From assembly GCA_015680685.1 (NCBI GenBank), contig MNCI01025009.1:118836-182835 (forward strand): 64,000 nucleotides of DNA. Direction: 5' to 3'. The notes below the pieces were generated by a model. That model saw only the letters and a list, made by a program, of their open reading frames with translations, was not told the DNA's origin and did not search any database. Below, one piece after another: positions 1-10,930 of the stretch. A program made the translations under genes and the position numbers. This stretch comes from Gnetum montanum. Its lineage: Eukaryota > Streptophyta > Gnetopsida > Gnetales > Gnetaceae. Numbering within the stretch: the stretch's first letter is position 1; every line of letters begins with the position of its first letter.

Positions 1-135
1 GGATGCGATATCGCGTACGCGATATCGCGGGGGATGATACATCGCATACGCGATATCGTGACCCATGATACAACGCAGCCCATGATACAACGTGGGTGTC
101 TTATCGTGGGTGCCTTAACGTGGGTGCCTTAAGGT
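1..135. repeat. CpG-rich palindromic GATATC array plus short tandem repeat
   Basis: Positions 5-28 form a perfect 24-bp palindrome built from two GCGATATCGC blocks around GTAC. Further GATATC or GATAC units follow to about position 90. From about 90 to 134 a 14-bp unit, CGTGGGTGCCTTAA, is repeated about three times. The same palindrome theme occurs in the U3 part of LTRs at the right end of the window (63946-63969), so this is probably LTR-derived, but no LTR terminus is visible here. CpGs are kept, unlike most of the window, which suggests a young copy. Confidence 0.6.
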
Positions 136-1104
136 GACCACCAGCACTATGAGCAATTCAGGTCTCATCATTGGCTATGATGGTACTCTAGCTTCTAGTC
201 TCTTTGGTGACATCTACAATCCTAAGAAAATTTAAGATTATCCAAAAATTCTAGAAAAATTTCTAATGATTCATTGTTTTAGGTTTTAATCAAAAGTATT
301 AGATATAATTAATTTCATTTTTAATTGGATTACAAAGTTGGAAAATTCATCAATTCAGAAAAATCCCTTATTTAGAAAAAACCTGAATAACTAGACAATT
401 TATTAATTTATTTAAAAAACTTTTTATCTTGAAAATCCATCATTATCTTTGATTTATTACTTAAAATGTATTCAAATGGTGAATTAGATAGAAACATTAA
501 TTTTATTGGCTTATGTTAGATCAAAATGTTATTATCTCTTATTATTCTTACCATTAATTGTTCTTGCAGAGATTAGACAAATTTATTGCAATTTGCAAAA
601 AATACACATAACGCTCTCTTCCATGATTGAAATGATAACTCTGTGAGAAAAAAGAATCAAGAATTACTCAAATCAAATGTGTAGTAAGGAAGATATGGAG
701 GTTTGAAGGTTGTTAGATAAAAAAAAGCATGAACTTCCCTTACATGAAATGATGGAATGAAAAATTTTCCTTATAGTCCATGCATATATATATATATATA
801 TATATATATAGGAACAATATTTTAGGTGCAAAATTATTGATGCAATATCACAGGGCCTCATATATTATACCTAAGATATCATTATTGAATTTTTTGCAAA
901 TTTTAATGGAAAAAATAAATGGAATGAGTAGTTTAGAATGTGTAATGATGATCAAAAGGATTCTTGATCATAGATGTTGCCTAGAATGTAAGAATTAGAT
1001 GTTGAAATTATGTTAAAGAAGTATTTTGGAAAGGTAAGTTGACTAAGTTTATAAGATAATTTAATCAAAATTCTTAAACTTATAAGCAAGTATGAATATG
1101 TAGG
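136..1104. other. Intergenic AT-rich DNA, no gene recognised
   Basis: AT-rich sequence with only short chance reading frames. A (TA)n microsatellite lies at about 784-810. Nothing else is recognisable. The last five bases before the adjacent LTR are GTAGG, which would be the left half of that element's target duplication. Confidence 0.6.
784..810. repeat. (TA)n microsatellite
   Basis: An uninterrupted run of about 13 TA dinucleotides. Confidence 0.9.
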
Positions 1105-1994
1105 TGATGAGTAGTGAGTATACCCTATGCCCAACCATATGAATCACTAGTGTTTACTTAGCAATCTAGTTGAATTTCAAAGACTTTAGGTTTCTTCATA
1201 CACTATTTCTAGGAGGTGAAATAATCATTACAGTCATTGTCTTCCCAATTCCACTTGTGAAGTTCAATGGTATGGTTAAGTTTAATTGAGGTGAATGTAA
1301 TTTTTATCATTTTTTCTTTTATGTTCTAAGTCACCTAAGAATAAATAATAAAGAATAAAGTATTTAATTGCTAAATTAATCTAACAACTAGCTAATATTG
1401 AACTAATCCTTATATAAGCATTTGTTCCCACTTGTTGTACACATCCTGAACATGCATAACACTCCTGGGTTACCAAATGTTAAGTGTTACTGGGATTACC
1501 ATTCATTACATGTATGCTCGAAGTGATTGTACATATGTTTACTATTTAATTTCTATTAATTACATAATTAATTAATTACTTGAAACAATGAAGGAAATTT
1601 CTTGGATATCAACTACTTAAAGAAAACAATTAATCTAGTCAAAGTGCTACAAAGTTTGATTAGAAAGCTCATCTTTATTGCCACACACATTGAAGTGCTT
1701 AGCTATAATAGTGCTCAAATAAGGATCTGTATACTCTTTGACTCCTACTAGAGGTACTTAGAAAATATTCTACCTTCTAAATAGAAAAACTATAATAACT
1801 TCATTACAACTATTTGACTTGATGCCATAAATGCAACAGAAGACACATATTTATAGGTGAAAATAGGATGCCCCATCAATGGGTACATGTCAATGGATCA
1901 AACCTTGTGTCGATAGGATCACATCACTGAGATCTTGTGAACGAGGTTACATCAATGGCATCCCATCAACATGGCCAAACTATGAAACTCATCA
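1105..1994 (-). repeat. 3' LTR of A1 (L1)
   Basis: The LTR starts TGATGAGTAG and ends TCATCA on the + strand, an inverted terminal repeat shared by all LTRs of the family. The - strand TATA box (TATAAATA) is at 1848-1855. Between it and the terminus lie CATCAATGGG-like repeats in U3. It is followed by a polypurine tract, which makes it the 3' LTR of a - strand element. It lines up along its length with the LTRs at 17305, 32030, 41188, 49320 and 61738. Confidence 0.85.
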
Positions 1995-2007
1995 TACCCC
2001 TATGACT
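1995..2007 (-). other. Polypurine tract of A1
   Basis: The + strand TACCCCTATGAC next to the LTR reads as a purine-rich tract on the - strand. The equivalent in C and D is ATGGGGGTA or CGTGGGGGTA. It is the plus-strand DNA primer of reverse transcription. Confidence 0.7.
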
Positions 2008-2229
2008 AAATGGAAACTCATCCTCAAATTCTTTACAAAATTTGAAAAGGTATGGGATTATTGAAACATAAACAAAACATACAAATAACACAACAAAAAC
2101 TAAGTGCCCAAATGTACAGTTTTACATGCATTACAAAACTTTTGGTGTTTAGGATAATAAAATTGAACACCAAAACAAAATAGACAAATACAATTCCTCT
2201 AATAACTTGAAGATAATGAAGAAGATCAA

Positions 2230-5121
2230 ATGGTCCTAGGTAGTGGATGCTCCTAAGATTTTGAAGGGCCTTCTCCCACTTCAAGTGCAAGTAGTGGTTA
2301 AGATAGTTGTGGCTATTCTATGATATTTGCAACTTCTAGTGGAAGAAGAAAGGCATCCAATAGTACCTTCATATTCTCCTCCTTACTCCAAGGATCATTC
2401 ATATTTCATGCTGCATCTTTAATGTGGGTGGGAATGGGAATATCCCATGGACAGGACATTATAGGAAATAGCTTCTTAACATTCACAAACTAAACAAAAA
2501 ACTATTTTTGTTTGATATTGAATGCTCTAAGTGCATTGCATAGCTCCTAGTAATCATTCATTTGCTTGGCTAGGTTCTTAACAATTTCTCATTGATTAGT
2601 GAGCTTTACTTTGAAAACCTCAAGTTTAGCATTGGCAATATCAAGCTTCTACTTGGTGCCTTTATCATGCTTGAACTCTATCTCGTACAGAAAGTACAAG
2701 CCAACCACTTATTTTTCCAATTCTAACCATGGCCTACTAGTAGTTAGCATCACTAGGTTTGCATAATGAAGAATGGAAAGCTCCGTGTACTTTTCCATCT
2801 CCTTAATTTGTAGCTCTTTCATGCAGATCTCCATTTTGTTGTAGCCATTGAGCCCATCAAAGATAGGTTGCCAGATATTGCCTCCTTCCTTGAGCTACTA
2901 ATGGGCCTCATTGATTTTAGCCTTCACCATGTGAATGTGCTTTTCATAAATTTCTTTCTATAGGCCAAACAAATCTCTATAATGGTTCTTGGCTCTCTCA
3001 AATTTAAGATCCTCATTCTTCTAGATGGCTATCTCTATTGTAGATTTTTGGTGAAGGGCACAAATTTCCTCCATGGAGAGATTTTGATTTTCTACTACCA
3101 GTCTCCTTAATTCATTGTTTACTTTGGCTAGCTACTCTTACTATTGATGGATGAAATTGATCATCTAATGCTTCTACACATCAACATTCTACAGGTGATG
3201 ATTCTTTGCAGTTAGAATCTCATTCTCCCAATGCATCTAAGCTAATTCCTTCTAGATGTTGTGCATTATGCCATTGGCTAAGGATTGGTCAAAGACGATT
3301 ATCTCCTTTACATCCTCAACATTTTTGCACTTGTACTAAAACTGTTTGAAATCTTCATCACATGTTAGTATTGGTTTAGCAAGAAAAGTTAGCATTAAGA
3401 AAAGCATGAGTTGCATAAGAAATGCATGAGTAGCAAGAAAAGCTCTTAATTTAGCAACCTTCATAGCCAAGCATTGGTTTTGTGCTTTGGCTATTTCTAG
3501 TTGCTCTACCATTATGATGCATTTTCCTCTTACTTCAAGAAACTTTGATTAGGTCGTAGTGATTGTATGCAGAAGATTGAAGACATCTAGAATTAGTTGC
3601 TCAATCCCCACTAGTTGGTCCAGCAACTCCTCATGCTAGGTTGCACTCAATGTATTACTAAGGGTTCCTACAGATGTCTACACATCTCTAAGTGCAAACT
3701 CATCTAGTATAGCTGTTGTAGGTGCATTCAATGCTTTCGCAATTCTATCAGCAACTACCTTTGCCACTATATCCTATCCATGGTGCTACATCACCAAGAT
3801 AGTTGCCCCCTCACCCTCCTCTAGATGCACCAAAAAAGTAGAAACATTCCCTGAAATTTTTTGGAATTGTTGCTATTGAGACAAAGACATCGTTACCTCT
3901 TGGATAGTAAGATTTAATCTTGTGGGCAACTACGTTCTTTGGTCTAAGAAAATTGGCCCACCTCCTTCCATCTAGCTTATGGTTCAACCCACTTCGTTAA
4001 GGTGGCGCATTTTTGGGTGATCCATAGATGGATCAGCATCAATCATTCCTACTTGCTACTCCTACTCTCACAAGAGCTACTCTTGGATCTCGTGCATGCA
4101 ATCAAGGGTAGCATCAGACTCCAACTTTTTTTTGTCAGTAGGTGGGGGAGGTGGTGGTTGCTGCTCCTTTTCTTAGATGACTTTATTAGACATATTTTCC
4201 TTCAACATTTCTACCTAGGAGGTGGTTGGAGCATGTTGGATGGAATCATTTTTGTAGCATGTTATTTCTCCTATCTTGCATAATTTCTAGATGAGACATG
4301 GAAAGAGGACTACCTTTCTTTCATGTTTATTTTCTTTAAACCACTTCTCTATCTCAAGATAGATTAGTTGTGAAAGGTTGACTAGAAATCTACCACTTAG
4401 AGTGACACACACATGGGTAGAGAAAGTTGTAATTTTACTTGGCCTCACTATTGGATTGAGGTGAAATGCTACAAACTTGATATATGCATATTCCATCTTG
4501 GTTAGTGCACCAAACTCCTTGTGGTCTACAAAATAACACCACTTCATCCATTCTTTCTTGATGTTAGGATCTACTTGCATTAGAATTTTAGCAAGGTTGG
4601 CCTCAATTTCTAGTAACCTAAGGTCCTCTACAATGACTATCACTGAGTAGAACATTGAAATATCATTGATCTTAATCATTGAACTAGCCTATTGATTGTT
4701 CCAGAATAGATATGTTTCTTCCATGTATCACTCCCTATTGGAAGTGATTGTGGACCACATGGGAGAGTTCTATAATTGAGTTTTGACTTCTGATGTTGCA
4801 AGCTCTAAGAAAGGTCCAAATTTTAACTCTTAGAGCATGGATTTCTGGACCTCCTTGTTCATGATTTGCTTGAGGTAGGCTTCCATCAAGGTAACCTCAA
4901 GGTTTAGTCTAAGTTTAGGCATCTCATCTTGTGAGACTATTCTATTGCAACCACTTTTGGAATCTGTTGAACAGATTCCACTTTTGGCTCCTTCTAAAGA
5001 GGTCCTATGACACGGATTTCTACTTGCTCATGGGCTTGTTCTTGGCCCCTTTCTATTTGTGGCCATTAATCCCATGGTTGGGACTATCCTCCTTCTTGTA
5101 CTTGTTTTCCTTTTGGCGCAA
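2230..5121 (-). pseudogene. ORF3 of A1: downstream ORF of unknown function, decayed
   Basis: About 2.8 kb of broken - strand coding sequence between pol and the 3' LTR. The best preserved part (4287-4679, 130 codons open) includes WCYFVDHKEFGAL and a stretch from PSKITTFSTHV to LIYLEI. This resembles the 'putative plant transposon protein' domain seen in ORFs of large plant Ty3 elements. The N-terminal part has PLxKEPKVES; the downstream 1.7 kb is rich in Lys, Glu and Gln and looks like coiled coil. D carries a colinear copy at 50430-53253. Where D has its ATG, A1 reads ATT. Most stops are TAG or TAA at former Gln or Trp codons. No membrane segment or signal peptide supports an envelope role. 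Function unknown. Confidence 0.65.
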
Positions 5122-6905
5122 TCTATGATCATAAGATAATCAAGGATTAGCATTCAATGTGTAACTTATAACATTTTAGTACATTATCTTATTGGGTAAT
5201 TACACTTAGGTTATGTTTGGACCATGGAATATTGGTTATTTTATTATTATTTTAATATTCTTAACTTAGAATGTTATTGAAGCTTGTTAGAAGGATTTAA
5301 CTTTCATAAATTGATGTTTTAATGTTGGTATATTAATTAATCCTTTGTGGGAGTTAGAAAATTTTTAAAAATTTTCTATCAAAAACTTAAGGTTTGTGGC
5401 CCCCATGATGAAGAGCTTACCTTTGGTAGCTACAGGGTCATAGAATGAAGTGAATTGGACAAATGGTTAGGAAGTTATGGCTCTTGGATGGTTCTAGGCT
5501 ATAGAAAGCTTTAAAACTTTTCCCTCATTTTAGTTTAAATGTGAAAAATTCTTAAGTATTCACATGTATATATAGATAGTTTTTGCCTTACATTGATGGG
5601 GTCTTGTCGACGAGTGGGATGTGTATACAGGATCGCATTGACAAAGCTGTTGGAAATTTTTTTTCACTTGGAATATCTTGAAAAATATGAGTTTTTGAAT
5701 GAAATTGGAGTCTACAAAGAGCCAGAAAAGCCATGAACATTATGAAATGCTAGAAGAGGATTTGGAAATTCACAAAATTAGATAATTTAATGTGAGAATG
5801 AAATTTTATTAGAGAAAATACCTTAAGAAGTGCATAGTTGGATGCAACCAACGAGGCACATGAAAGATTTGATCATAGGAATGCTTAAGGATAAGGAACT
5901 TAACTAACCCAACCAAGAGACATGTAAGTGGATCCTTCCCATGGTAGCTTCATGCCCTTTTTACCTTTGCATAACCTTGACTAAGGAGTTCGTGGATACC
6001 ATAGTTGATTAATGATTATGAAAATTTAAGGATCTAATTTGAAAGAATCTACCTAAAAATTTCAATATATCAAACTAAGACATTGAAAAAGACATGGAAA
6101 TCAATAGTGAGGTAAGTTATGGAAAGCATATGTGGAAGAGAGAGAGTGAAATAGAGTTCTAAATTGTGGTCACATGAAGTCCCTTGTGGATCTTATCGTT
6201 AAATGACTCAATAAAGTCCATCCTTAGTCTAGATCAAAACCAACCACTTTTAGTGACTTTCCATCGACAATCTAAGACCAATTCACCCCCTCAAGACATA
6301 AGAATGCACCCACAAATCAATCACCACTCCTTATTTGAGAAGAAAAGAGTAGGAAGTAAGAAAGGGCCTTAGAAGGGAATTTTAAGCATGGGTAACATGT
6401 CTTTCTAGTCCCATAACCAATGCTTATACCCTATTATTTTATCTAAGGGATGTTTTTTGAATTCCCATCATGTTTTTCTATTTTTTTTTTCTAAAATTTT
6501 ATATTTTTATGGATTTTTGGATGGAAACCACACCATGCAAAGACTTATTAACATCCTGTTATTGGTCAACATAGAATAGTAAGAAATCCATGAAAATACT
6601 CATGCACTCAAGTAAGTAGAAAGGTATAGAGAGCGTTGAATTCCCTTGAAGTCACACCCTTTTCAAACCTTTGAATCTTTCCCAAGTTTGGAAACTACCA
6701 AGGTCATAGGTTCATTAAAGTTTCCTTAATGGCAAGGGACCTCATTCTTCGAAAATGAGGAAGACCATAGAGTTTTTGGATTGGTGGATGACATGGACTC
6801 ACTACATATTCCATGACAAAGAAACTTTGTCTTAGTTATCAATCATTAAAATGCAAAAATAGAAACCAGACATTAGTAATAAAAAACATTAAGAAAACAC
6901 TATGT
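5122..6905 (-). other. Non-coding spacer between pol and ORF3 (A1)
   Basis: No long frame on either strand. Colinear blocks occur in A2 (9285-10930), C (33205-34820) and D (53254-55260): an edge reading AAGGATTAG followed by AATGTGTAAC, a block ending GGTAACATGTCTTTCTAG, and a CACACCATGCAAAGACTTATT block. It belongs to the retroelement family and is not host intergenic DNA. Confidence 0.65.
5567..5650 (-). promoter_or_regulatory. Candidate internal U3-like promoter upstream of ORF3 (A1)
   Basis: On the - strand, repeats of the type CATTGATGGGG and CATTGACA (about 5590-5650) are followed by TATATATA at 5567-5574, about 450 bp upstream of the ORF3 start. The order, repeats then TATA, and the repeat theme match the U3 and TATA box of this element's own LTR (1848-1960). 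D has the same arrangement at 53675-53865. Promoter activity is inferred. Confidence 0.4.
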
Positions 6906-7262
6906 CCTATTGGCAACAAAGCAATTTATTAGAAAACAATAAGAAAACACTCCAAAATAAAGTAAAATATAGAAGAAATTGTAAATATTTAAAAAAGATA
7001 AAACATACTAATGATGTTGTAAAACAAAAAATTAGGAAAAACAATAAAGTATAAATAAAAAATGTGTAAAATGAACAAGCTATAAAACAAAGAAAGTGCA
7101 AAACAAAAAAGTATAAAAACTGAAGAGCCACTTGTATGATTAGCATAGAGGGCCATCTCCCCTAGGATTGAGTTAAAAAGAGAAGATCCAAAAAATTGAA
7201 TGAGTTTGTCCATTTGATGAGGAATTGCTTGCACCGGCTTACTTAGGCTCATGAAAAGATCT
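6906..7262 (-). pseudogene. C-terminal tail of pol (A1 remnant)
   Basis: The - strand frame 6989-7252 contains GEMALYANHTSGS, matching GEMTIHANHISGS in C (34820-35012). This is the last part of the pol reading frame after integrase. The rest of pol is absent because the fragment stops at about 7262. Confidence 0.55.
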
Positions 7263-7446
7263 AATTTTTTCTTGCCAAAGACACAAAGTCAGAAACAAAA
7301 GACAGACACTCTGCTCTTGATTCTGCGGTGAACGACGAGATCGCAATCGAAAATGTCGACGGCTGAGGCGCCCCTGGTCTTCGGTTTAGGGTCTCGAGCG
7401 TTGGCGGACACATATTCAGCATCAGACAAGCTGGAAGAACATAGCG

Positions 7447-7893
7447 ATGACCTTCCTCATTGTGCTTGCTGTGGCAGCCCTGTTGCTCAGCCTCTGCTTC
7501 TTAGCCAACATATGCAGCCGCCGCGGCGGTCCATTCTGGATCTACGTCTTCGTCGGCGGCGTTTACGGTGGCTTCCTCTCCGGCCCGTCGCCGCCGCCGT
7601 CAGGGTTCGATCCGGCGACCATCCAACGGCTGCCCATCATGGTCATGGCTGCAGAAGCGAAATCAGGATGTTTGTTGGAGGAGACGCGGAGGGAGTGTTC
7701 CGTTTGCATTTCGGAGTTGTGTGAGGGGCACAAGGCGCGGCTGTTGCCGCCCTGCGGACACACATTCCACGTGGAGTGCATCGACTCGTGGCTCATCAAT
7801 CATTCCACGTGTCCGCTCTGCCGCAACCCTGTTGTCGTCCCCTCCGCTCCTGCTGCTGGCGCGGCCACCAACGTTGACGCTAACGTGGTGTGA
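7447..7893 (+). CDS. ATL-type RING-H2 finger protein (gene 1), probable E3 ubiquitin ligase
   Basis: Intact 148-residue frame with no intron. Residues about 2-20 form one hydrophobic membrane segment. A GFD motif (53-55) matches the GLD motif of the ATL family. The RING-H2 finger has all eight ligands: C84, C87, C103, H105, H108, C111, C122 and C125, with W115 in CIDSWL, the usual E2-contact position. ATL proteins are membrane-anchored E3 ligases that transfer ubiquitin from an E2 to substrates. The start is 7447 because a frame stop lies at 7387 and no in-frame ATG lies between; it corresponds to an internal Met of gene 2. The protein is shorter than gene 2 (213 aa) at both ends. The 5' UTR lines up with that of gene 2, but retroelement DNA replaces the promoter from about 7262 upstream and no TATA box is visible. 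An out-of-frame ATG at 7353 opens a 123-codon frame overlapping this start. It may be weakly expressed or a recent pseudogene. Confidence 0.85.
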   Translation: MTFLIVLAVAALLLSLCFLANICSRRGGPFWIYVFVGGVYGGFLSGPSPPPSGFDPATIQRLPIMVMAAEAKSGCLLEETRRECSVCISELCEGHKARLLPPCGHTFHVECIDSWLINHSTCPLCRNPVVVPSAPAAGAATNVDANVV

Positions 7894-8112
7894 ACGTCTG
7901 AGTGGTGGAGCCATTTGTTTTTGACATTTGCTGTTGTAATCCACCCCTCATTGGTATTTTATTACCTTAATCTTTAAAGATGTAATTGGTCTTGGGGAAC
8001 CTACCTAATGCGTGGTTGCTTCTGCCTATGGTTATTATGGTTATTTAGATCTTTGTGGGCTTTATCAAGATCATAACTACTTCTTTTTTTTTTCTTTATT
8101 TTCATTGTAAAA
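7894..8112 (+). other. 3' flank of ATL gene 1
   Basis: AT-rich sequence after the stop codon, with T-runs near 8090 and 8112. It probably contains the 3' UTR. No clear polyadenylation signal on the + strand was identified. Confidence 0.4.
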
Positions 8113-9242
8113 GTTTTTTTTTTCTTGAAAAAATCGAGTGAATTTTTATTCCCAAAAAAGAAGGCTATACATCAGTATAGTGCGGCCCAGAGCTGCTGAC
8201 GCCACACCAACTGTGGACCTCAACCCCGAGTCCCTTGCAAGTCCCTACCGCCACAGGGCATCCCCGTTAGTGAGGGAAATGTCCCATCCCCAAACCTTTA
8301 AATAGTGATTCAGAGCAAGCTGGATATGTCCCAGCAGTCCCACCCCACCCCCCACCCCCACCTAGGGGCTTTTGGGGGATTCGTGGGTGGAGCCCCTACT
8401 CTCCTCGGAGGTTTAAAGTCTCGGAATTGGCTCTCTGGGCCAACCACCAAGCGACATTGATTTTCCTCAATTATTTAAGCAATGCCTGTCATGTGGCCTT
8501 TGATAACGTTCTCGATCTATTGCAATGTTTGGCTGCACGATTGCAGGGGGGCAGTGATGATTTCTCAGAAAGTGGTCCCACAGGAGCCCGCGATGGCCCC
8601 CAGTCACGAGATGGTTGTCCCCCCGTGGTTTCTCTAGGTCCGGCATCTACAATCGACGAATCACTTCGTGGGACCTGGTCCAGCCTGCCCTATGTATCCC
8701 CTGTTGGCAGGCCATGTCTCCCCTTCCACCGTTGATACACCTGCGTAGGTTGAGGCGGTGACCGGAGTAGCAGGATCGGGGTGCTAGATTTCCAGAGGGT
8801 ACAGATTACTCCCGGATGCCTACCAGGGCATCGTCGTTGTAGGGACTCCCAGAGGAAGTGGGGGAGGTTGACTGGAGTCTCGGCATGCATGTGTTTGAGG
8901 AACATGAAGTGTACCTCGTTGAGTTTGTGATGTGAGCTCGATTGTATGAAGTAACTCTCGACCAGCGCCACCGTGGCGCGCCAAGTGGGCAAGAGGGCTG
9001 TCCCCCAGATGTGACCGTTGGTCGTCAAGGGGATGGGACCTCAGAAGAAATCGACTACCGCGGCCTGGGACCGTGCCACTAGGGGAATCCGGTCCCCTAT
9101 TGCAGGGGCACCAATCGCCGTGGCCACGACACCCACGATCACCAGGATTTGGCGCCCACGGAACACTGTGACCTCCCCGTGCGAGTTTGCGTAGAACGGC
9201 TGAACATCCAGCTCTGGGTCCACCGCGATGCGTTGCTGCTAC
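8113..9242 (-). mobile_element. GC-rich retroposed insert with poly(A) end
   Basis: Composition jumps to GC-rich, unlike both flanks. On the - strand the sequence ends with GGGAATAAAAATTC (AATAAA signal near 8140) followed by A-runs at about 8090-8120, the mark of a retroposed transcript. The upstream part holds a transposon-protein domain (8690-9230). No RT is present, so this is a truncated copy or non-autonomous. No target duplication was found by eye. Confidence 0.5.
8690..9230 (-). pseudogene. Putative plant transposon-protein domain, frameshifted
   Basis: Two - strand frames together give the domain. The first part (9041-9223) contains PELDVQPFYANSHGEVTVF and GAPAIGDRIPLV. The second (8690-9028) contains LLPTWRATVALVESYF, NEVHFMFLKHMHAE and TPVNLPHFLWESL. 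These match, from memory of the family, the 'putative plant transposon protein' domain common in plant retroelement ORFs; function unknown. A frameshift lies near 9030-9050. It is far less decayed and more GC-rich than the ORF3 copies in A1 and D, which appear to carry a distant version of the same domain. Confidence 0.55.
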
Positions 9243-9284
9243 TTCCTTTGTGAGGATAGTCCCACTTCTAGTCAATGCGTTCCA

Positions 9285-10930
9285 TCCATGCTTCCCATTG
9301 CAATCACAATAAAATAATGGATTAGTGTGCAATGTGTAACATATAGCTTTGAAGTACCTTGTCTCATCAGTGGTTACACTTAGCTAGGTTGTGAGTGTGA
9401 TGGATGAATTTCAATAATAGTGTTAGCAAGAAGGAATAAAAATATGGTGGAATAGATAAGGGGTCCATTAGCAAATTTTTGAAAATTCTAAACATAATAA
9501 AATACTCAAGGAGGGTTAAAGAATTCACAACAAAAACAATAAAAAGATTTCATGGAAGAACATTATGAAGGTGCACACATTAGGATGTCATTGATGGGGC
9601 AAACAGAAGGATTTGATTGTAAAAATGTCTAAGGATAAAGAACTTAACTAACCCAACCAAAAGATATGCATGTGGGTCCTCCCCAAATCAAGCATAAGCC
9701 TTTTATTACCCTTGCATAACTTCAAACTGAGGAGTCTGTGGGCCTTGTGGATGATTAATGGTTATGGAAGGTTATGTACAAAAAATCAAAAGAAACTACT
9801 TAAGAATTTTAACATATCAAACTATGACATCAAATATGAACATGAAATTGATAGTGATATGAGACATGGAAAGCATAGATGGATGAGGGAGAGAGTGGAA
9901 TGGAGTTCCTAATTAAGGTTACATAAAGTCCCTTCTGAATTTTATGGTTAGATAACTTGATAAGATCCATCCTTAGTCCAGACCAAAACCAACCATGTTT
10001 AGTAACTTTAAATCACCATTCTAAGACTAGTCCATCCACCTAAGATACAAGAGTGCTTCCATAGGACAACCACCATTCCTTATTAGAGAAGAAAAGAGAA
10101 GTATGAAGTGAAGAAGGGCCTTAGTTAAAGAGGACCTTCAAGAGTGAGTAACATGTCTTTCTAGTCCCATAACCAATGCTTGTCATCCATTTATTTTTTC
10201 TAAGGAATGTGCTTTAAATTTCCATCATTTTTTTGAAATTGAAATCATACCATGCAAAGACTTATATGTTTATTTTATCTAAGGGATGTGCTTTGAATTC
10301 CCATTGTTTTTTTCTTTAATGGAAACCACACCATGCAAAAACTTATTCAACTTCCTGTTATTGGTCAAAATGGAATAGTAAGAAATCCATGAAAACACAC
10401 ATGGACCCAAGTAATTAAAAAGACACAAAGAATACTAAATCCCCTTGAAGTCACACCTTGTTCAAACCTTTGAATCCTTTCCAATTATAAAAATTATATA
10501 AGTCCTAAATTTGTTATAGTTTTGTTAATGAAAAAAGGACTGCATATTTCCAAAACAAGAAAAACCATAGAGTTTGTAGATGGGTGGATGTTGTGGACTC
10601 ACTACCTATTTAAGGAAAAAGAAACCATGTCCTCATTATCAGTAATAAAATTCAAAGCTAGAATCCAGACACCAACAATCAAATAACAAAATAGTATATA
10701 CCACCATCAAATGACAAATTACCACTATGCTTGGCACTTATTAACAAAAAAGTTAAAAAATCATACCAAAATAAAAAAAGAATATAAAAAAGTGTAAAAT
10801 ATTTAAGAGATAGCAAATGTACTAATGATGTTGTAAAACAAAAATAAAAAAAGATTAAGAACATGAAAATAAAAAGAGGTAAAATGAAGAATGTGTAAAA
10901 CAAAAATTTGTAAAACAAAAAGGGCAAAAA
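9285..10930 (-). other. Spacer of A2 with short tandem duplication
   Basis: Colinear with the spacers of A1, C and D; no gene. A ~78-bp segment is duplicated in tandem at about 10190-10266 and 10269-10346: both units carry a CTAAGG(A/G)ATGTGCTTT block and an ACCATGCAAA block. The other three copies have one unit. Confidence 0.6.

Larger units (their letters stand above)
1105..7262 (-). mobile_element. Ty3/gypsy element A1, 3' half (ORF3-bearing type)
   Basis: Reading the - strand, this fragment holds the last codons of pol, a ~1.8-kb spacer, ORF3, a polypurine tract and a 3' LTR. Gag, protease, RT, most of integrase, the primer site and the 5' LTR are missing. The fragment ends abruptly near 7262, directly beside the 5' UTR of ATL gene 1. 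The layout matches the 3' part of element D (49320-62115). Because the spacer also occurs in A2 (9285-10930), A1 and A2 are two separate fragments and not one split element. Confidence 0.8.

Noticed and set aside
5-28. Palindromic repeats at the edge as a CRISPR array or bacterial terminator
   Set aside because: No regular spacers, the genome is clearly plant, and the same motif lies in LTR U3 regions.
160-190. TCATCATTGG near the left edge resembling an LTR end plus primer site
   Set aside because: The following bases do not fit the tRNA-Asp site, and no TATA box or LTR body precedes it.
780-861. Short frames made of Ile-Tyr repeats at 780-861 and 44452-44480
   Set aside because: They are translations of (TA)n microsatellites.
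4002-4283. 93-codon + strand frame with a hydrophobic start
   Set aside because: It lies antisense to ORF3 of A1; the - strand reading is supported by the homologous copy in D.
2230-5121. ORF3 as an envelope gene making the element an endogenous retrovirus
   Set aside because: No signal peptide or membrane segment is visible and the sequence is charged and coiled-coil-like.
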